From: Callaeas wilsoni
Lineage: Eukaryota; Chordata; Aves; Passeriformes; Callaeidae
NCBI GenBank assembly: GCA_013398955.1
Contig: VWPU01004155.1
Coordinates: 124,001 to 188,000 of the forward strand
Reading direction: 5' to 3'
Length of the DNA: 64,000 bases
Positions 61,512-64,000 of this stretch are shown piece after piece (the first letter of the stretch is position 1; each line of letters begins with the position of its first letter). The notes below the pieces were generated by a model that made no database searches, had not been told where the DNA came from, and saw only the letters and a program-made list of their open reading frames with translations. The position numbers and the translations under genes were made by a program.

Positions 61512-64000
61512 ATAATATATAATTATTCTGTCTCATTTGCATTGGGTAAAATGCACAGAAAAACAGTAGGGAAGAAGAAATAAAAGGTAGGCAGTTCTCT
61601 GCTATGAAGGGCTTATATTTTAACAGATATGTTTTAATAGGCTTTATATTTTAATAGGTAAGCTAAAGATGTGACATCCTAAAGAATGATCACCTTAGTC
61701 AATAGACAGTCACAGTGAAGGAGTGTTTTACTCTGACATTTCAAAACTGAAGTTACGAGTAGGTCCCTTGGAGTGGCAGCCACGAAAATCTTATTGGCAT
61801 ACCTATGTAATGACATTAGCTTAAATATGAAGTCATATGTCGTGTTAACCCTTTCACTCTACCATGAAGAAGCTGTTCCCCTTGGAAGGTTCTTGAAATT
61901 TCTGAGTCATCTTCTCCTCAGCAGTAGTACAGATGTGACTGTTACCTTGCCATGTTGTTTCTCTTCAAAAAAAATCCCTGCAGTCTTGCAGTTCTGCTAA
62001 ATGCCTCTATCCTTGCATCTCCTGCTCCACTGCTTAGGTAATTCAGCCTCTGCCACCTTTAGAGGTCTTCTGTTTGCCAGGGACCACTCAAGCTTTACAG
62101 GAACTGGACAGCTTTGTTGGGCACTAAAGAAACCACAGTTCCTAAAAATCTTGAGGGTAAGAAAGAAACATCTTCTCGGAGTTGGTCCGGATCAAGATGA
62201 GGAGGACACAGATCTTCTAGAGTTAGAGACACAGGAAATGCACCTTAAGAGCCCAACCTATCTCTCCCTAGATGTGTTCCAGCAGTCTTTATTTGTTGAG
62301 ACATCAAGGAAGACTGATCCTCAAAAGATGTCATTAGTGAGAAAAACATAGCTGAGTGCTGGAGCCCAAGGGTCAGGTCTTGAAGACAGCATCTACTTTG
62401 TGCCCCAAGGTTGGTGCATGAGAGCCAGATAGGAAATTCATGCTGAAATACTGTTCTGGTGGTACTCAAAACCCTGCGTCCTTCTGAGCCTTCAAGCCAG
62501 ACTTTTTCCATGGATCAAGAACAGAGATCAGGAGATTTCACTGAGTCTGTTAGTGAGAAGAGACTTCTAGCGAATGTCCGCAAAGATGCCAAATGGTCAG
62601 GATCACTTTGAATTACTTCAGCGCACTCTTCTTGAAGATTTCTCAGAGATGAAGCCACCCTCAGGCCACACTCAACAAATGACAATGCATTTGACATTCC
62701 CTGTGCAGGAAGAGCACATGACTGATTGCCTCCTTCTGTTACTCTGACACTGACAGTGGCTTTTTACTTTCAAAGGTGGTGCCTTGCTGGTGATGAACGG
62801 TAAAACAGGCTGCAGAGGCTGGTCCCTTCTAAGAGAAGACTCCAGCCACTATCTGGTCATATGGGGCAATTTCCTGTCACTGGTTAAGCAGGTTGTCTTT
62901 TTCTCAGGGACGCTACGGTCGTTGTTGATGGCAAAACAGAGAAAGAGCCAAGAGACTTGCAACTCCCAGTGTGTTATCCAGAGCACAGAGACAATCAGGT
63001 GCTTAAATGACCGTTGTGGACCTGCTCCACATTTCTGTAAATATCAGGCTTCCTAAGCAGCAGATTTTGTGTGCATGCTAATAGGCTGCAGCAGACAAGG
63101 CTCCTGAGACAAGTCAGGCTGGACCATATATCTGCTAGGAGAGCCTGTCAGACAGACAGAGGACATGGACTGTGGGATAGCTGGAGAGGTCAAGTTACTC
63201 CAAGTGAAGCACAGAGGGGGCACAGCTAATGAGAGCCAGAGATGGGCTAAGGCAATGCAGATGTAACTGTCTCAAGCTGCTTAGCTGGCAAAGCTGGATT
63301 TGAACTTGGCACTGCTGCTGAAGTAGCAGTATAGAATTGGCCTACGGTGCTCTAGGGAGCTTCTGCAATTGAACTGAAAGGAAATGGTGGGTGAGATTTG
63401 AGCAGATTTTTCTGTTTTATGCCTTCTCTAGAGAATGCTCCATCATCCCTGCCAGAGCTGGTTTACGCCTGTATTTCATAGCAATATATGAGCAAAGAAA
63501 ATGCTGCTTATAACAGCATTTGGCGAGTAAGTTCTAAATACTTCCCTGGGAGAAAATCCCCAGGTCCTTTTAGGATGTTTTCACTTTCATTTAAAGATAC
63601 TCTAAGTTGAACACAGCGCAAAGATAGCTACAGGAACTGTTAACAGTTTCAGAGAATGCACCTAATCTAAGTTTGTTTAGCAAATTATATGTCCTCACTC
63701 TTGGTTACAAGTAAGAGAAACGTGGGGTTTAAATGGGCACACAAATAGATTCTACTGTCTCTGAGACCTTTGTCTGGGAAATAGATTTTATTTAATGCAT
63801 CAGGGGAAAATTTCTTGTAGGAACCCCTCTTTCAGAGATGGTTTGCAGCAAGCTGACAACACAATGAGCCCCCAGACACTATTCATCTGCAGGAATTCCA
63901 GGCATCCCTATTAATAGCATGTGCCTTTCAACACGGTCTCTCTCCCCTTGTCCCCTTACAACAGGAGGCAGCACTCAGTTAATCTCTCTGGTTTGTTTCT
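61512..64000. other. Unique DNA of higher GC
   Basis: From about 62000 to 63400 the sequence is less AT-rich than the rest and has longer open frames on both strands (116 codons at 62001-62351 plus, 88 and 60 codons at 62245-62697 minus, 90 codons at 62784-63056 plus). None resembles a known family. It includes the exon candidate at 62038-62156. It could be a genic or lncRNA region, or only a local composition shift. Confidence 0.4.
62038..62156 (+). other. Candidate coding exon (unconfirmed), plus strand
   Basis: A strong acceptor (CATCTCCTGCTCCACTGCTTAG) precedes 119 nt that stay open in one frame, starting NSASATFRGLLFARDHSSFT, and end at AGG|GTAAGAAAG, an acceptable donor. The exon would be entered two bases before a codon boundary and left on a boundary. 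The frame stays open beyond the donor, so selection on the exon cannot be inferred from openness. Product not recognised. It cannot be spliced directly to the 53817-53854 candidate in frame (exit phase 0 against entry phase 1). Confidence 0.2.

Noticed and set aside
1..64000. tRNA, snRNA, rRNA or microRNA genes
   Set aside because: No tRNA B-box-like sequence with a foldable cloverleaf, no snRNA or rRNA motifs seen. MicroRNA hairpins cannot be excluded by eye.

Overview
This 64-kb window looks like non-coding DNA, either intergenic or inside a very large intron, from a bird genome. The evidence is three 5'-truncated CR1 LINE copies (two still carry the avian-type 3' end with repeats like TTCTGTGATTCT), several LTRs of endogenous retroviruses whose ends I recognise from bird genomes, an AT-rich background full of short stops, and no Alu- or L1-like repeats. 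Some LTR types suggest a songbird or other neoavian, but that rests on memory of the families and no species can be assigned. Nothing bacterial, plasmid or phage is present, and almost every ORF longer than 60 codons is chance or lies inside a repeat.

Layout: 1-3379 unique DNA; 3380-4060 LTR fragment (minus); 4417-5231 CR1 (minus) with a piece of its reverse-transcriptase ORF; 7253-7592 CR1 3' end (minus); 8827-9400 CpG-rich LTR, copy 1 of a three-copy family; 13776-15696 a retroviral remnant made of a broken env gene plus a complete-looking 3' LTR, flanked by a 5-bp direct repeat; 17265-18362 CR1 (minus) with reverse-transcriptase remains; 26472-26627 a pure (CTTC)39 array; 27993-28182 a short LTR, copy 2, with a 6-bp flanking repeat; 30369-30495 a purine array ending in (AAGGG)14; 31190-31602 LTR copy 3 (minus); 40227-40646 another LTR type (minus) with a possible internal remnant; 41475-41524 a 50-nt poly(A); 61203-61511 an LTR that keeps both ends but has lost its middle. 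Recognised transposon sequence is roughly a tenth of the window.

No host protein-coding gene is certain. A few short segments have a splice-acceptor-like start, an open frame and a donor-like end. The best is a GC-rich 38-nt segment at 53817-53854 on the plus strand. Others are at 62038-62156 (plus) and 24144-24283 (minus). They lie on different strands, and the two plus-strand ones cannot be joined directly in frame, so most or all may be chance. I found no convincing new biological system. The most informative items are the env-LTR remnant, the three-stage LTR family, the G-quadruplex-prone (AAGGG)n array and the 38-nt exon candidate.
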